DNA of 64,000 nt, from positions 8,265,224-8,329,223 of the forward strand of contig CAJINV010000002.1 in the NCBI GenBank assembly GCA_905178155.1, read 5' to 3'. This document shows positions 10,061-21,130 of the stretch, piece after piece. Numbering within the stretch: the first letter of the stretch is position 1; each line of letters starts with the position of its first letter. This stretch comes from Amoebophrya sp. A120 (lineage: Eukaryota > Sar > Dinophyceae > Syndiniales > Amoebophryaceae). The notes under the pieces are model-generated. The model made no database searches, had not been told where the DNA came from, and saw nothing but the letters and a program-made list of their open reading frames with translations. A program made the translations under genes and the position numbers.

Positions 10061-12917
10061 ATGTTTACCGCCTCGATTCTGTGGGCGTCGTTTTCGGCCG
10101 CCTTGATCTCGGTTGTGCAGGTGGTTTGCACCTGTGGCACGGGGTATTTCGCGCGAAAATGGAACGCGATAAATTGGCCGACAAATGTGCAAGAAGAGGA
10201 TCCCGTCCTCAAGGACAAAAATACGCGTACTAATTATAAAGCGACTAGCTCCTCGTCCACGACCACCTCCGACTACATTTTCTGGAAAGCCCTTGCGGGA
10301 CTGGCGGTGCGAGTTTTGAATCCCTGCTTTGTCATGGCAACTTTCGTCGAGTACGTCGGGGTGGAAGAGTTCCGGAAAGTGTGGATTGTCTGCGTCTTTT
10401 GCCTCGTGTTGGTGTTTTACTGGTACCTGATCGGGCTTCTTGGCGGGCAGCTGGTGGCGCGGTTCGTGGCCATCGAGAGGCTGGTCGACGATTCTGGTGG
10501 TACTGCCGGGAGGACGGGACCACCCAGAAGATCTTCTAGTTGGACAACATCAAGAACTTGTTGCATCGGTGGGAATACAACGACCACACTTACGGGAGCT
10601 GCACCCGCTGATGAGAGAAAAAATCGAGGGCCACCTCCGCAGCTGGATGAAAGCGCGGAGCGTGGTCATCGAAGCGGCAAGAGCGCCGATGTAGTAATTG
10701 CCGGTGACCCCCCGCGAAGAGATGATCCGGGAGTGGGGATGGAGGAAGTAGAGGAAGAGCAAGATCTGCAACTGGAGCAGAAACTTGAGTCCGCGTCAAC
10801 TACCCTCACCTCGAATTGTAACTCTATTACTGCGATGGCAGGCAACGGCAAGAATGACAACGCATCTTCAAATGAAACTGCTAGAGAACACCCGCCAGCG
10901 TGTGCGTCTGCGTTGCAGTTGGCGGGGGCGTGCATAAAAGAAGAGGGTTCGTGTGTGAATGTTGTGGGTGCTCCACCTCCGCCATTGTTGGAAGAAATCG
11001 TCATTGGGCCGCCGGAAAAATTTTCTCCCAGAAACGTCGAGCTGAAAAACAATGATGACCCACAACAACGGCAGATAATCCCACCGGCCGCGCCGGGCAC
11101 AGCGCAGGCATCTGCGTCAAGGGATATGACGACCATTGTTACGACGACTACCTGCAGCGATGTCGGAGAGCGGCAAAAAATAAAGAGCCGCTCTGACTTT
11201 AGCACGTTCGCCGCCACGTGCGTCGCTTTTCCCAACCCTTTCGGCTTACCGTATCCGCTGCTGCTGGCTCTGAGCCGACAAGTGGACTGGGTGGAGGGCG
11301 AGGGGCGGACCACCGCGATAGGGATGCTGAGTAATTCCATGGTCATCACTTGCATCTGGACCCTGGGGCTCACGACATTGAGCAGAATCTCGGAAAGAAA
11401 ACAAGTTTCACCGAAGGAAAATACACACACAAGTTGTTCTCGCTTCGCGACGGACGCATCTTCCTCGCAAGAAGGAGGTCATCTGCCAACTGCCGCAGAG
11501 GTAGAATCGTGCACTTTGAAGACACCACATTTTCCGCACGAAGGAGTGGGAGATGAGCACGACCCTGCATCAAAGGTTTTGAAGTCTTCCGCTGCATCAT
11601 CTTCCTCTTCCACGCTGTCCACACATAAGGAGCATCTTGATCTCCTCGCTGGCCTTCATAGAATCTCTCGTGCGGTAGCACGAATTTTCCGCAGAATTTT
11701 CCAGCATCCGTGCCTCAACGCGTTCACCATCACGCAGCTCGTCGCCATTATCGTCGCGGTCATCACGCCGCTCCGGGAGGCCTATTTGGACAGTTTCATT
11801 TTCCACTTCAACAAATTGATCGGCGGCAGTTTGATTCCCATCCAGCTCCTCATCCTCGGGGCGACGTTAGTCGGAGACAGAAGCTACAACAGCAGCACAA
11901 CCACATCAAACTACCCTGTTGTGGTTGTTAGGGATAGAAAATCGTCATCGAATATTAATCGACCACCGGATGAAGATGAACAAGGTTATGAGCTCTCAGA
12001 AGAACTACAACAGGAGAACGAACTACCTGCTACTTCCTCGTCAGGATCTTTCGAAGTCACGAAGCTGGGCGCGATAACCATTGTCCTCCTCCGGCTGATC
12101 GTCGCGAATGCAGCGACGATACCCTTGCTGCTGTTTCTGAAAAAGCTGGTGTCGTCCGTTGAGGGGTTCAACAGTGCCACGAGGGATCAGGATCGCAACC
12201 TGATTCTCTACTTCGCAGTGCTCGCCGCGGCGCCGACGGCGACGAACTTGTCCATGGTCTGCATCTATCAACTGCAAAAGTGTCTGGGTCTGGAAAATTG
12301 CAATTTGTCATGCTGTTTTTGGACTCTAAAAAAATTTGTATTGCATGACCAGCAAGAGGGGTACAATTTATTTGTGTTACGCGGACAGGGCATTTCTCAT
12401 GCGGAAGGTGCATCAGGAAGCCCTCTAAAAGTCTGCGATGCTGGGTCATGCATTACAGGCATCATGGGTCATGAGAAATATGCATGACAAATCTTGCACT
12501 CTTCCAGACCCAGACATTTTTGCATTTGATAGCATCTCGAGAAACGTCATGGCGGAGTCCATGGCCATGGTGTTTATCAAATGTAAAAATGTCTGGGTCT
12601 GGAAGAATGCAACTTGTCATGCTAAATCTGAAGCATGCACAAATCTGTGTTGCATGAGTACCAAAAGTCTTCCTGTTTTGACCAAGTCGGGAGGGAGTTT
12701 CTCATGCAGGATAGGCATGAGAGAGATCGCACAGAATCTGTCATGCTAGGCCCTGCATTCCCGACCTCATAGGTCATAGAAAAGCTGCATGACAAATCGC
12801 GCATGCTTCCAGACCCAGACATTTTTACATTTGATAGTGTTCACCATGATGCAATTTCTAGCGCCACTCACGATGATGATCAGCGTCACCGTCGCGGTGG
12901 CAGTTTTAGAAGAATGA
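10061..12917 (+). CDS. PIN/auxin-efflux-like membrane transporter (Mem_trans family)
   Basis: A multi-spanning protein of about 772 residues from exons 10061-12266, 12538-12574 and 12842-12917. The N-terminal third holds hydrophobic helices (residues about 1-35, 70-95, 100-130). A long hydrophilic loop follows, Ser/Thr/Asn-rich (residues about 140-385). A second helix block then starts with NPFGLPYPLLLALSRQ and SNSMVITCIWTLGL, and a last block contains AAPTATNLSMVCI and, in exon 3, FLAPLTMMISVTVAVAVLEE. A split helix bundle around a big central loop and the PTATN-like motif near the C-terminus fit the Mem_trans family (yeast Ecm3-like and plant PILS/PIN). The substrate cannot be inferred. The last two introns are family A elements, and the terminal helix appears only after they are spliced out; an unspliced reading would run on to a false stop at 12487. 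Confidence 0.75.
12267..12537 (+). mobile_element. Family A introner in the PIN-like gene, intron 1
   Basis: The termini are GTGTCTGGGTCTGG and CCAGACCCAGACATTTTTGC. The flanking direct repeat is GCATCT at 12261-12266 and 12532-12537. Splicing at the repeat gives MVCISRNVMAESMAMVF across the junction. GT-AG ends are not available; CA-AG is the nearest alternative. Confidence 0.9.
12575..12841 (+). mobile_element. Family A introner in the PIN-like gene, intron 2
   Basis: The termini form a near-perfect inverted repeat of about 30 bp (TATCAAATGTAAAAATGTCT and its complement). The flanking direct repeat is GTGTT at 12570-12574 and 12837-12841. It sits only 37 nt after the preceding introner and is very similar along its whole length to the copy at 45167-45433. 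Confidence 0.9.
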
Positions 12918-13812
12918 AAAGTTCGATATCTTTTTGAACATGAAAAAGGGGACAAGTAAATGAAATTGAAAAGGGGAACAACAACAATAGATTAGTACTG
13001 AAATTATAAGAACCAACACACGTTTCTGATGAAGCTTCCAAAATGAATGAACACACACTATCAAAATTTAGGTAGCCTTTGATTTGATAGTTAGAAGCGG
13101 CCTGTGCCAGCACCTGGTACACCAGTAGGACAACTGGGCGAAAAGTCAGGGCATGCAACTACAGGGAACGAAGATCTTGAAGTCGGAACACCAAGCATAG
13201 TCAACGTGTTCCATCGCACACTAAAGTACCCGAAATAGACAGAAGTCTGTAGTACCACTGAGTAATGAACAACTCTTTTTTCCAGAACTTCTGATGCGAA
13301 AGCCAATCCGATATGAGGTACGCGTTTCAGACGAAAAACTGCTCCCACGTTAACCACGAAGTATGCCTTTGCAAGATGAAGATCTCACACTCACTCCTTG
13401 AAGTGGTTCTGATGATTATGTGGAAATCATAATAAAGCTCTTCTTCATGATTTTGTCGTCTCCGAGTCCGAACATAGCATCACCATCCTTTTTTCCTCGC
13501 AGTACAAGAGGCACATCCGTTTTTAGGAGGTTCGATTTATTCAGGAAGATAAATAGCCGAGCACTATCTGCTAAATTTGTCAAATTTAGCCCGCCAAACT
13601 ACGTGTACGATTATACTATTTCAGTTGGTGTATTAAACGACTTTTGCATACTACAATAACTCTTTTTCAAGAACGGGTACGGAAGGAGCATTGAAGCGCC
13701 AAGACCCTCGTCCCGTCGCTGTTTTAAAGAAATCGGACGAACAAGATATTACCTATTAATTATGTCTAGTATCCATTCTGCTCGATCGCGCTCTCTATTC
13801 TTCTCTCAGAAA
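12918..13812. other. Intergenic stretch
   Basis: About 0.9 kb with no supported gene. Minus-strand frames at 12886-13158 and 13091-13357 have no recognisable content. A first in-frame ATG of the next gene lies at 13762, but I prefer 13813. Confidence 0.4.
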
Positions 13813-15531
13813 ATGCCGCTTCGCACACTCGTCGGGGTTCTGCTCTTATCTGCGTCGTCACCGTTACCTGTTGTGGTCCAAGCGGTGCACTTGCAATCGG
13901 GACGAGGACGGCAGCACTGGTTTATGAAATCCTCTACAGGCAGGAGCACGAGTGGAAGAAATGGTGAAATCGAATCCGCAAAACCTGTCGTGCACACAGA
14001 AGATCCCGCAAAATCCTTTAACACAGAAGCAGGCATCGAAAGTACGACCGCCGAGCAACCAGCATCCGCGACCTTCGGAAAAAATGCAGGACGTGGTGCC
14101 GGTGGACCAACCGTTCCCGGTACTGAAGGACATGATCTTCGTACAGAGTACTCTACAATGCTGCTGCCGCCAGTAGAGGACGTGCTAAACGATCAAGATG
14201 AAATTCCAGCAAGTGGACGACCACAATTACCACCAACTGCGGGGCCCGGAAAGCTTTTGGATCCCGACCAACAGGATATCGTTGACGCTGCTCGAGAAAA
14301 ACTGGCAGGACTCTCGCTGGGGTTTGGAGGGCCCGGCCCGAAGCGCAAGGCGAGCCTGCGCTCGGATAGGACGGCCAGCACACGTCTTGGGGACGAGCAC
14401 CAAGGCGCAGGAGCATCTTCATCAGGACCGGTCTCTGTCAATGTATCGAATCGCACGAGCCCGGACTCCTCGCCAAGCAGCGGCCGCCCATCAGGGGAAC
14501 TGCCCACTGTAGTCTGTGGTGAAAATGTCCCACCCGAGCCTCCTGCACACTTAGCACTGCCGCATTCGTCCCCCTGGAGTGCAGAAACGAAAGCGTTTAT
14601 TGCGACGGATAATGAGAAAAATGCTCGAAATCGCTTCAAGATGGCTGTTGATGCTGCTAGCACGAAAATGACATCACCGCCAGAAAGTCACGCAGACGAT
14701 TATCATGCACAACACGACGAAGTACTAGAAAAAGCTGCAGCTGCCTCAGATTTTTCCGCCGAGTCTGATGCTTCTATACCAAACTACGCTCTTCCTGCAA
14801 AGGAAAAACTGTACAAGCTGGTCAAAATGACGACTCGGATGGCAGAAGAGGCGGCCCAGCGGGATCTCAAGTTTTCAAAGAAGTACCGCAGCGGTTCGGT
14901 GAGGGAAATGAAGCGGCACATTGCAGCCGAGCATCGCGCGTCTCTCGCGCCGCTGCAAAGGAGTCGACCGGGACTATTTCAGAAAAGGAAACAAGCGAAC
15001 AGTAAGGCTTCGAACAAATTGGTGAGCAAGCACCGGACCAGTGCGGCCAGAAAGAAGAAGCTCCTAGTTTTCCTACAGAAGTGTTGTGAGAAGGAAAAGT
15101 GTAACGCACGCAAAGAGTTTTCCCAATTCGAAGCCAAAATGGCCGCAGTTCTCCGAGAAAGGCCGGAGCAACCAGAAGCAGAAAACTTGGACTCGTCCTC
15201 TACTTCTGCAAGCAGCAATGATTCTTGCAGTGTAGACGGCGAAGGCTTGGAAGAAGTTTTCCAGATGGCACTGGAAGAGAAACTGGCAGAGGCCGACGAC
15301 CGGAACGATTTTGCGCAGAATCTCACCGGCGACTTACAGCGAAAGGAGAACAAGAGCTGGGGCAAGTTGCAAGCGCTGAAGGTCGTCGGTGTCAGTCAGG
15401 ACGTTCTTGACCGGGAAGAGACGAGACACAACATGCTACGGAAAATGCGACAATCCGCGGCGAGAAATTGGATGCGAGCCCAGGATGACGTGGTGGAGTT
15501 GAAGAAGTTTTTGGAGCCGGAAGAGGACTAA
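13813..15531 (+). CDS. Secreted-type hypothetical protein, 572 residues
   Basis: I prefer the ATG at 13813 over the in-frame one at 13762, because it puts a classical signal peptide at the N-terminus: MPLRTLVGVLLLSASS, then a VVVQA cleavage-like site. Residues about 25-300 are disordered, rich in S/G/P/A. The C-terminal 240 residues are helical and strongly charged: LYKLVKMTTRMAEEAAQRDLKF, then a basic stretch (KRKQANSKASNK, TSAARKKKLL), then acidic and basic alternation ending LKKFLEPEED. No family is recognised. There are no introns. The codon pattern resembles the other long low-complexity genes in the row. Confidence 0.65.
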   Translation: MPLRTLVGVLLLSASSPLPVVVQAVHLQSGRGRQHWFMKSSTGRSTSGRNGEIESAKPVVHTEDPAKSFNTEAGIESTTAEQPASATFGKNAGRGAGGPTVPGTEGHDLRTEYSTMLLPPVEDVLNDQDEIPASGRPQLPPTAGPGKLLDPDQQDIVDAAREKLAGLSLGFGGPGPKRKASLRSDRTASTRLGDEHQGAGASSSGPVSVNVSNRTSPDSSPSSGRPSGELPTVVCGENVPPEPPAHLALPHSSPWSAETKAFIATDNEKNARNRFKMAVDAASTKMTSPPESHADDYHAQHDEVLEKAAAASDFSAESDASIPNYALPAKEKLYKLVKMTTRMAEEAAQRDLKFSKKYRSGSVREMKRHIAAEHRASLAPLQRSRPGLFQKRKQANSKASNKLVSKHRTSAARKKKLLVFLQKCCEKEKCNARKEFSQFEAKMAAVLRERPEQPEAENLDSSSTSASSNDSCSVDGEGLEEVFQMALEEKLAEADDRNDFAQNLTGDLQRKENKSWGKLQALKVVGVSQDVLDREETRHNMLRKMRQSAARNWMRAQDDVVELKKFLEPEED

Positions 15532-16164
15532 GAAGTACTAACTCGTCGATCCCTGCTGGCTCGGAAGGTCGTTTTTCGGTTAGGGACTACCGCAAATCGA
15601 TGCTAGAAGCGGAGCGGGCAGGAGCAGGAACAGGCGATGTGGTAGATTAAAGTTCCGGAACGCAGCAGCCAGCGATATCTGCAATTAAAACGCAAAGAAC
15701 GTGTTGTAGATGGACTGCGGCTATTATACTACGAATGAAGATCATTGTTTGCATAAACTTAAAAAGGTTATAATATGAAAGGTCTTTACAACGCGCAACG
15801 CGCACTGTCGCATCCATGTTTGGATTTCTAGAAGATGTAGGCTACGGTTTGTTTAGCCGTAGATAGAATTGAAACTCCTACATATTCCATGTCGCTCGCT
15901 TATCATGAAAGGCACTCTTCTTGCGCCATTTTTTAAAACTGATCATCGTTCATAAATGAGCAAGGTGACGTACGTGAATTTTGCTTCCGACGCGCATAGG
16001 AACGATCAAGCGAATTTTTGGGCCCAGTGCGATGCCATGGAGCGCAATTTTTATTGTATGCAGCGTCACAGTTTACAAGAACAGTGCATTTTTTCGCAAA
16101 ACGTTTTTAATACAACGTTTACGTTACCGAAGCCGGGCGCGTTGTCTACATGCATCTGCAACTT
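15532..16164. other. Intergenic stretch left of the GC island
   Basis: About 0.6 kb, AT-rich. A plus frame starts at 15956 (MSKVTYVNFASDAHR) but runs into the GC island and ends at 16348 without any motif, so I do not call it a gene. Confidence 0.4.
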
Positions 16165-18255
16165 AACACGAGCAGAAACCCTCGCTCTGCGTGCAGGGCG
16201 TCAATCCGAGTTGCTTGCTCCCCCGAGCGGACGACTTTCCCGGCCCCGTGTTCCACTGGGCTGGCTGCTGTTCCGCCTTAAGCCGCCGAGCTGCATCCAG
16301 CTTGTCGCCCTTTTTCCTCCTTCGAAATCGAGCAAATCGGGTCCCTAGTGTCGGTGGATGCTGTCGCGTCGACGTCATAGCACGCGCGGAACAAGAGGCC
16401 CGAGCTGGCTCTATCAGTGGAACGGGGCCAGGAAAAGGGCGGGCGCAAAGCAGCGAAAGGGGCGAGCACACTCAAACCGCAGCCGGGAAGGCTGGCAACC
16501 AAGGACCGACGAGGTTGGGCCTGGAAGCACCTGCGCGACCTCCTGAGGCATCTCCAGGGGGGCGGATTAAAGTCCATGCCTCCGGTGGGCGTGGGGCTGG
16601 GGCTTCGCGGTTGGAGGCTGCCCGGCGGGGAGATGGAAAAGATGTGGGAAGCGGAATGCTGCTGCACGGGAAGCCGAGAGGGCGCGGCCACCACCTTGCA
16701 GCCGCCAGAGAATTTGGACGCCCGCCGCCCAAGCCGCTACGGCCTGGGACTGTTGCGCAAGGTAGCAGGGGGGCCTGCGACCCCCGCCCGCGCCGGGGCC
16801 TTGGTTCTTCCACATCGCTCCCGGCGGACTACGGGGCGACGCGCCAACTTTTACGGGCTCGCGCGGGTGCAGCAAAAGCTAAGCACACCCGGAACCCCCC
16901 AGGAGGGGAGCGCCACGGCGGGAGCGCCGGGGGGGTCATGATAGCAGTACGCCACGCCATCCCGGGGCGCGCGCCTCCTCCCGGCGCCCTCGCTTGGCCC
17001 ACGCCAGGAGCGCGCTGTGGGCATCGCCTACCTGCCCACGTCCGCCCCCGGCGGGCCCAGGCGAAGCGACTGGGCTAGCGGCGGGCACGGGTGCGCGCGG
17101 TTCCAAGCTGACGCCGAGGAACTGAGCCGGCGGCCCCAAGCTGACACAGGCGCGCGGCGGCGGGGTGCCGGGGCGCGCGCTCCTGTATCTATGGCGACAA
17201 CATCGGTGGGGCCAAGCAGCTCGATGGCGGCGAAGTCACGCCCCTGCCCAGCGGCCCACCCCCACCCGCCGGGCGGTGTGCCCCTTGGGTATTTTGCGGG
17301 GACGTGTCCCGCGCACATGTATTGGATCGGCTGGCCGGTTGCTGATGAGGTCCGTCCGTCGCGAACAGCCCTGGCATGCTTAGGAGAGGGTGGAGCGGCG
17401 GCCGAATGGCCCCAGGCTAAGGCGATCAGATCTCTACAGGCTGGACAAAAACCCACGGGGCCCTTGGTTGGGGAGGGCGTTGAAGCTGGCAAGCAGGGGG
17501 AGGCAGCTTGCCTGCTTTGCGTACCCAAATGGACGCGGTCAACCTGGCGCCGCCTTTTTTTGGCCACGAATGAAACGCCACGGCGTGGCGGATTTGGAAC
17601 CCGGAAAAGCCTGCGCGGTCCCCCGGGGTATGGGCACAGTAAACCAGCAAGAGCAAAAAGGTAAATAAGAGCCAGCAGCTTTCGCCAGAGCCGGCCGCAG
17701 CCTTCACGGCCCCAGCCTGCCGGCCGGGCCAAGTGGGCGCGCATGTTGGACCTCGACGCGCCCGCCCTCTCTTAGCGAGTTGCGCCGGGCCCCCTCGGAG
17801 TGTGGGGAATATGGCGGCAGAAGCCGCTGAGGCCATTCAGGAAGCAGGCAGACAGACTGCGAGCGGGCAATGTGCCTACCGACAGGGCGCACCTAAGTAA
17901 CCAGGCGGCCGGGGCGCCCCGGTGCGTGGAACACAGGCGACCGACGCCAGGCGGCGGCGCCTGTTCGTTGTCCAGCATCGGCCCGGAGCGAGGGGGGGCG
18001 CCGACGCCCCCGACCTCGCTCCCGGCTGCCTGTGGGACGCCGGCAGAGAACGGGCGCTGGGTCGAATCTGCCCGGCGCCGGGCTTCGCCCTTGTTCCTTC
18101 GGGAAAGTTTACGCACACACGATGCGCAAGCGCGGCCCCTACCCTCGCTCGCCGGACCGCGGCCGACTTCCGGCACACCGGCCCCGCACCGGCCGTCCGT
18201 GTCGCAAGAGGAGCTCAGCGCGGCCCTCCGGGCACTGTCCCGACGACGAGAATGA
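16165..18255. other. GC-rich island of about 2.1 kb, no convincing gene
   Basis: Base composition changes abruptly near 16165 and again near 18255. Inside, G and C make up roughly two thirds to three quarters of the bases by eye, against about half outside. Several frames stay open on both strands, as expected when AT-rich stop codons are scarce, and none shows a domain, so the ORFs are probably accidental. I looked for conserved rRNA and tRNA cores and recognised none. No clear inverted repeats or target-site duplication were found at the edges. Candidates are a non-coding repeat, a fragment of foreign DNA, an assembly chimera, or a structural chromosomal element. Confidence 0.7.
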
Positions 18256-18650
18256 GCGCAGCCACAAACTCCAGGAGCATGATGTTGCTTCGGCGTTGCT
18301 CTCCCAATTGCTGACGTTCATGTGGATGTTCACGGTCAAACCAGAAAGAAAAGGATCTTGGATCTCGACCAGCTTTGTTTTCGCGCAACATGATCCACGC
18401 GTTTATATCCTACTAAAAGGAAAACTAAAACTAAGATAGCATTGCATGGCGTGTGATGTTCAAAACTGCTAACAATTATTCTTCAGGCAAAGGAAGCGGG
18501 TCAAGCGGACCAGAAGTCAGTCGCAGAAATACTTTATGATATACGGAGACAAAAATTATTACACTCAGCCCATCCAGCCGTTGACTCAAATCTTAATCTT
18601 TTGACTTTCTGAACATACACCACTCTCAAATACTTGAAAATTTCACAAAA
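18256..18650. other. Intergenic stretch right of the GC island
   Basis: About 400 bp in which composition returns to AT-rich. Nothing specific is recognised apart from the 5' flank of the gene at 18651. Confidence 0.4.
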
Positions 18651-20285
18651 ATGCTGCACTTCTTCACAGTATTGCTGGTGGCGCCCGCGGTTCTTCACTC
18701 TGCAATCACACCGGCGCGCGCAGTTTTGCCCCCAGGATCTAGGCCGCGGATGCGGCGAGCCAGAACGTATTCTGCGTCGAATACTGCATCATCTGCAGAG
18801 GAAGACACCTCTCAGCGTGTTATCATCGTCCCACCCCCTGCAATGTCCAGGCCATTGTCACAAAGAAGCCCCTCTCTGAGCAGGACGAAGTGGCGGCATC
18901 GCATGCAACCGGAGCCCACCGTCGTCCCCGAGTCATCGGTACCATCCCCGTCGGAGGACGAACTTGGAGATATAATGCCAGGGCCAAAAGACATAGACAG
19001 GCTTTATCACGACCACGCGCATCTGCCGGGCGTGCAGCAGCCAGACCACCTACATTGTGGCATTGTCGTGCCTCCGGATAGCACGAATATAGTACACGAG
19101 ATTGAGAAGAATTTGATGCTGCAAGGGGGCCGACAAGTAGATCCTCTTGTTGTAAAAATTCCAGATCTTCGACAACTTTCTGCCCGAGATGTCCAGGTGC
19201 GTTCTTTTCCTATCTGGCCGTCGTGTCCAGCAGAAGCAGCGAAAATGATGACACCAGCAGGATCGCAGGGTGATAGTTCATTTGCACTATCCAGAACCGC
19301 GTCTGAGGACTCCAATTCGTCATCTTCAACATCACCGTTCAGTATAACTGAGGAAGATATTAATGTTGACGAGAACCAAGATGCGCATGCGCATGAGAGA
19401 GTCGCTTTTCGCACGATGTCGCCGGGGCGAGCCGCTTTTGCTTCAAGAACACCGGAAGGCGTCATGGATGCAGGCCTCTCGGCGGAGCACGAATTTCTCG
19501 CAAGAGAAGGCATTGCATCTGTTGTGAAGAAGCGACGCGACGACGAGCAGGCACAAGACGAAAGCCACGACTTTTCGTTTTTCCGTGCCACAGACGAGCA
19601 TGGCGAGCGGGGACCTCTACTTCATTCGGGGGCCGCCCCGGTGTCCACTACTTCTTTGCATGGGCAAAAAGCGTATGACGAAAAAAGCAAAGAGCCTGGA
19701 GATCATGATGGAACATCAACAGCCCCCCGGAGCAGTGCACTGTCAAGTAGACCGGCGACAAAAGTCAGCAGCCTGCAGGAATTTCTCAGCAAGCAGATGG
19801 AAATCGAGCAGCTGAGCCTAATTCAGGAAACGGACTTTCTGAAACAGTTTTACTTTGCAGATGCAGAGCACGACAACGGATACGAAACGGAAGATGAGCG
19901 ACGAAATTCTTCCAGCAATACTTCTCCATCAAAATCAAAAGCCCTCGAGCGGGACTTGCGCAGCCTGGTCACGGAAAAACTATCCTTGACTCTGTTTCGC
20001 TGGAAGCTCGCGCAGAAGCGGGTGCAGCAGCTGAAGGAAGAGCGAAAAGACCTGTATGTGCTGAAGTCTGGGCAAAATCTCTGGCCGGATTTGAAGCTGG
20101 CAGCGCGGGTGCAGGATATGCTCGTCTTTGCAGAAAAAAGTTTGAGCGGCATCCGCAGGGAAATCCGGGACCTGACCAACCTCTGGCAGGAGCTGCTGCC
20201 TGACGAGCCGTTTGGAAAGGTGTTGTTGGGCAACCACCTCGGGGGCCCCCTGCTTGCGGCGGATGGAGACGCGAGTGGACCTTAA
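18651..20285 (+). CDS. Secreted-type hypothetical protein, 544 residues
   Basis: A single-exon frame opening with a textbook signal peptide: MLHFFTVLLVAPAVLHSAI followed by a TPARA cleavage-like site. Residues about 30-370 are low in complexity and rich in S, E and D, with several acidic patches. The C-terminal 160 residues look like a folded helical region: SLQEFLSKQMEIEQLSL, then LTLFRWKLAQKRVQQLKEERKDL and AARVQDMLVFAEKSLSGIRRE, compatible with a coiled coil. No family is recognised. It shares its plan with the genes at 2098, 13813, 37223 and 62014. Confidence 0.65.
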   Translation: MLHFFTVLLVAPAVLHSAITPARAVLPPGSRPRMRRARTYSASNTASSAEEDTSQRVIIVPPPAMSRPLSQRSPSLSRTKWRHRMQPEPTVVPESSVPSPSEDELGDIMPGPKDIDRLYHDHAHLPGVQQPDHLHCGIVVPPDSTNIVHEIEKNLMLQGGRQVDPLVVKIPDLRQLSARDVQVRSFPIWPSCPAEAAKMMTPAGSQGDSSFALSRTASEDSNSSSSTSPFSITEEDINVDENQDAHAHERVAFRTMSPGRAAFASRTPEGVMDAGLSAEHEFLAREGIASVVKKRRDDEQAQDESHDFSFFRATDEHGERGPLLHSGAAPVSTTSLHGQKAYDEKSKEPGDHDGTSTAPRSSALSSRPATKVSSLQEFLSKQMEIEQLSLIQETDFLKQFYFADAEHDNGYETEDERRNSSSNTSPSKSKALERDLRSLVTEKLSLTLFRWKLAQKRVQQLKEERKDLYVLKSGQNLWPDLKLAARVQDMLVFAEKSLSGIRREIRDLTNLWQELLPDEPFGKVLLGNHLGGPLLAADGDASGP

Positions 20286-21130
20286 GTCGCCGAGACTGAC
20301 ACTCGTCGCATCACAGGACCATATTAGTTATGGTTTCCGCAGTGTGCAGAATGTACGGTAGATAGATGTTTACTTCCTGCGATTGATAGCGAACTTTTTT
20401 TAACGTATCAGCTAAATATGAAGTACTTTGACATTGATATTGAATATTCATAGGATGTGATGAGTTGGAGGCCGTTGTAGCGGCGGTCAGCACCTACTCC
20501 CAGTGTAAATGATAATGAAAATAATAGAATTAGAACAACAGCATGATGAAGACGAAGGTGTCCGCAGGACTAGGGATTGCAAGGTAGACCATATTTGCGC
20601 GGGTCTGCGACATGAAATAACAAGAGAAAAATGATTCAAACACATGCACTTGTTTGCACATGATGATATGTCTACGTCTAGATTGTTTCTTCTTTGAAAA
20701 TCGAGATAGCCTAAGCCACACAAAATAGAGCGATAGCTTTGTAAACTGATACAAGAGCAGAGCATTTTGCCTTCCATTGTCACGGTCAATCTGTGTTCGT
20801 CGAATCTTTTCTTTTTCTGGGTAATGCTCTATTCAGTGTACGAGCGTGCCCGTACGTGCAGCGCGTTTAGGATGCTTAAAAAGCCAGTCTCCGGCTGCAT
20901 CATTTTTGAAAATGAATTCACCAGGACCCTCTCGCCCCAACAGAGGTACTAAAACTTTTGCATGCCTAGACTTCCTTGGACGTTTATCCAGGTGCAGGTT
21001 TTGAAATGGAAACGTGTATAGTGATCTTCTATCGTGAATTTTACTAAGTTGCGAGCCTTTTCTTTGAACGCAAGATGTCAGATATTTATTTCTGCTTCTA
21101 TCTACTGATCCACTAAAGAACACAACGACA
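20286..21130. other. Intergenic stretch
   Basis: About 0.85 kb without a supported gene. Only short minus-strand frames are present (for example 20487-20789), with no motif. Confidence 0.4.

Noticed and set aside
12438-12749. ORF spanning the end of the PIN-like gene
   Set aside because: It runs across two introners and the 37-nt exon in the wrong frame.
2238-14145. Shared DLRTE peptide and ATGATCTTCGTAC word in the genes at 2098 and 13813 as a family motif
   Set aside because: The match is only about 13 bases with no similarity around it, and related GATCTTCG words occur elsewhere by chance.
13806-14663. Minus-strand ORFs opposite the 13813 gene
   Set aside because: They mirror the plus-strand codon pattern and have no independent features.
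16165-18255. rRNA operon hypothesis for the GC-rich island
   Set aside because: None of the conserved small- or large-subunit core sequences I know could be found on either strand.
16191-18439. Many long ORFs on both strands in the GC-rich island
   Set aside because: They overlap in several frames at once, contain only Arg/Gly/Pro/Ala-rich sequence and no domain, and are explained by the scarcity of stop codons in GC-rich DNA.
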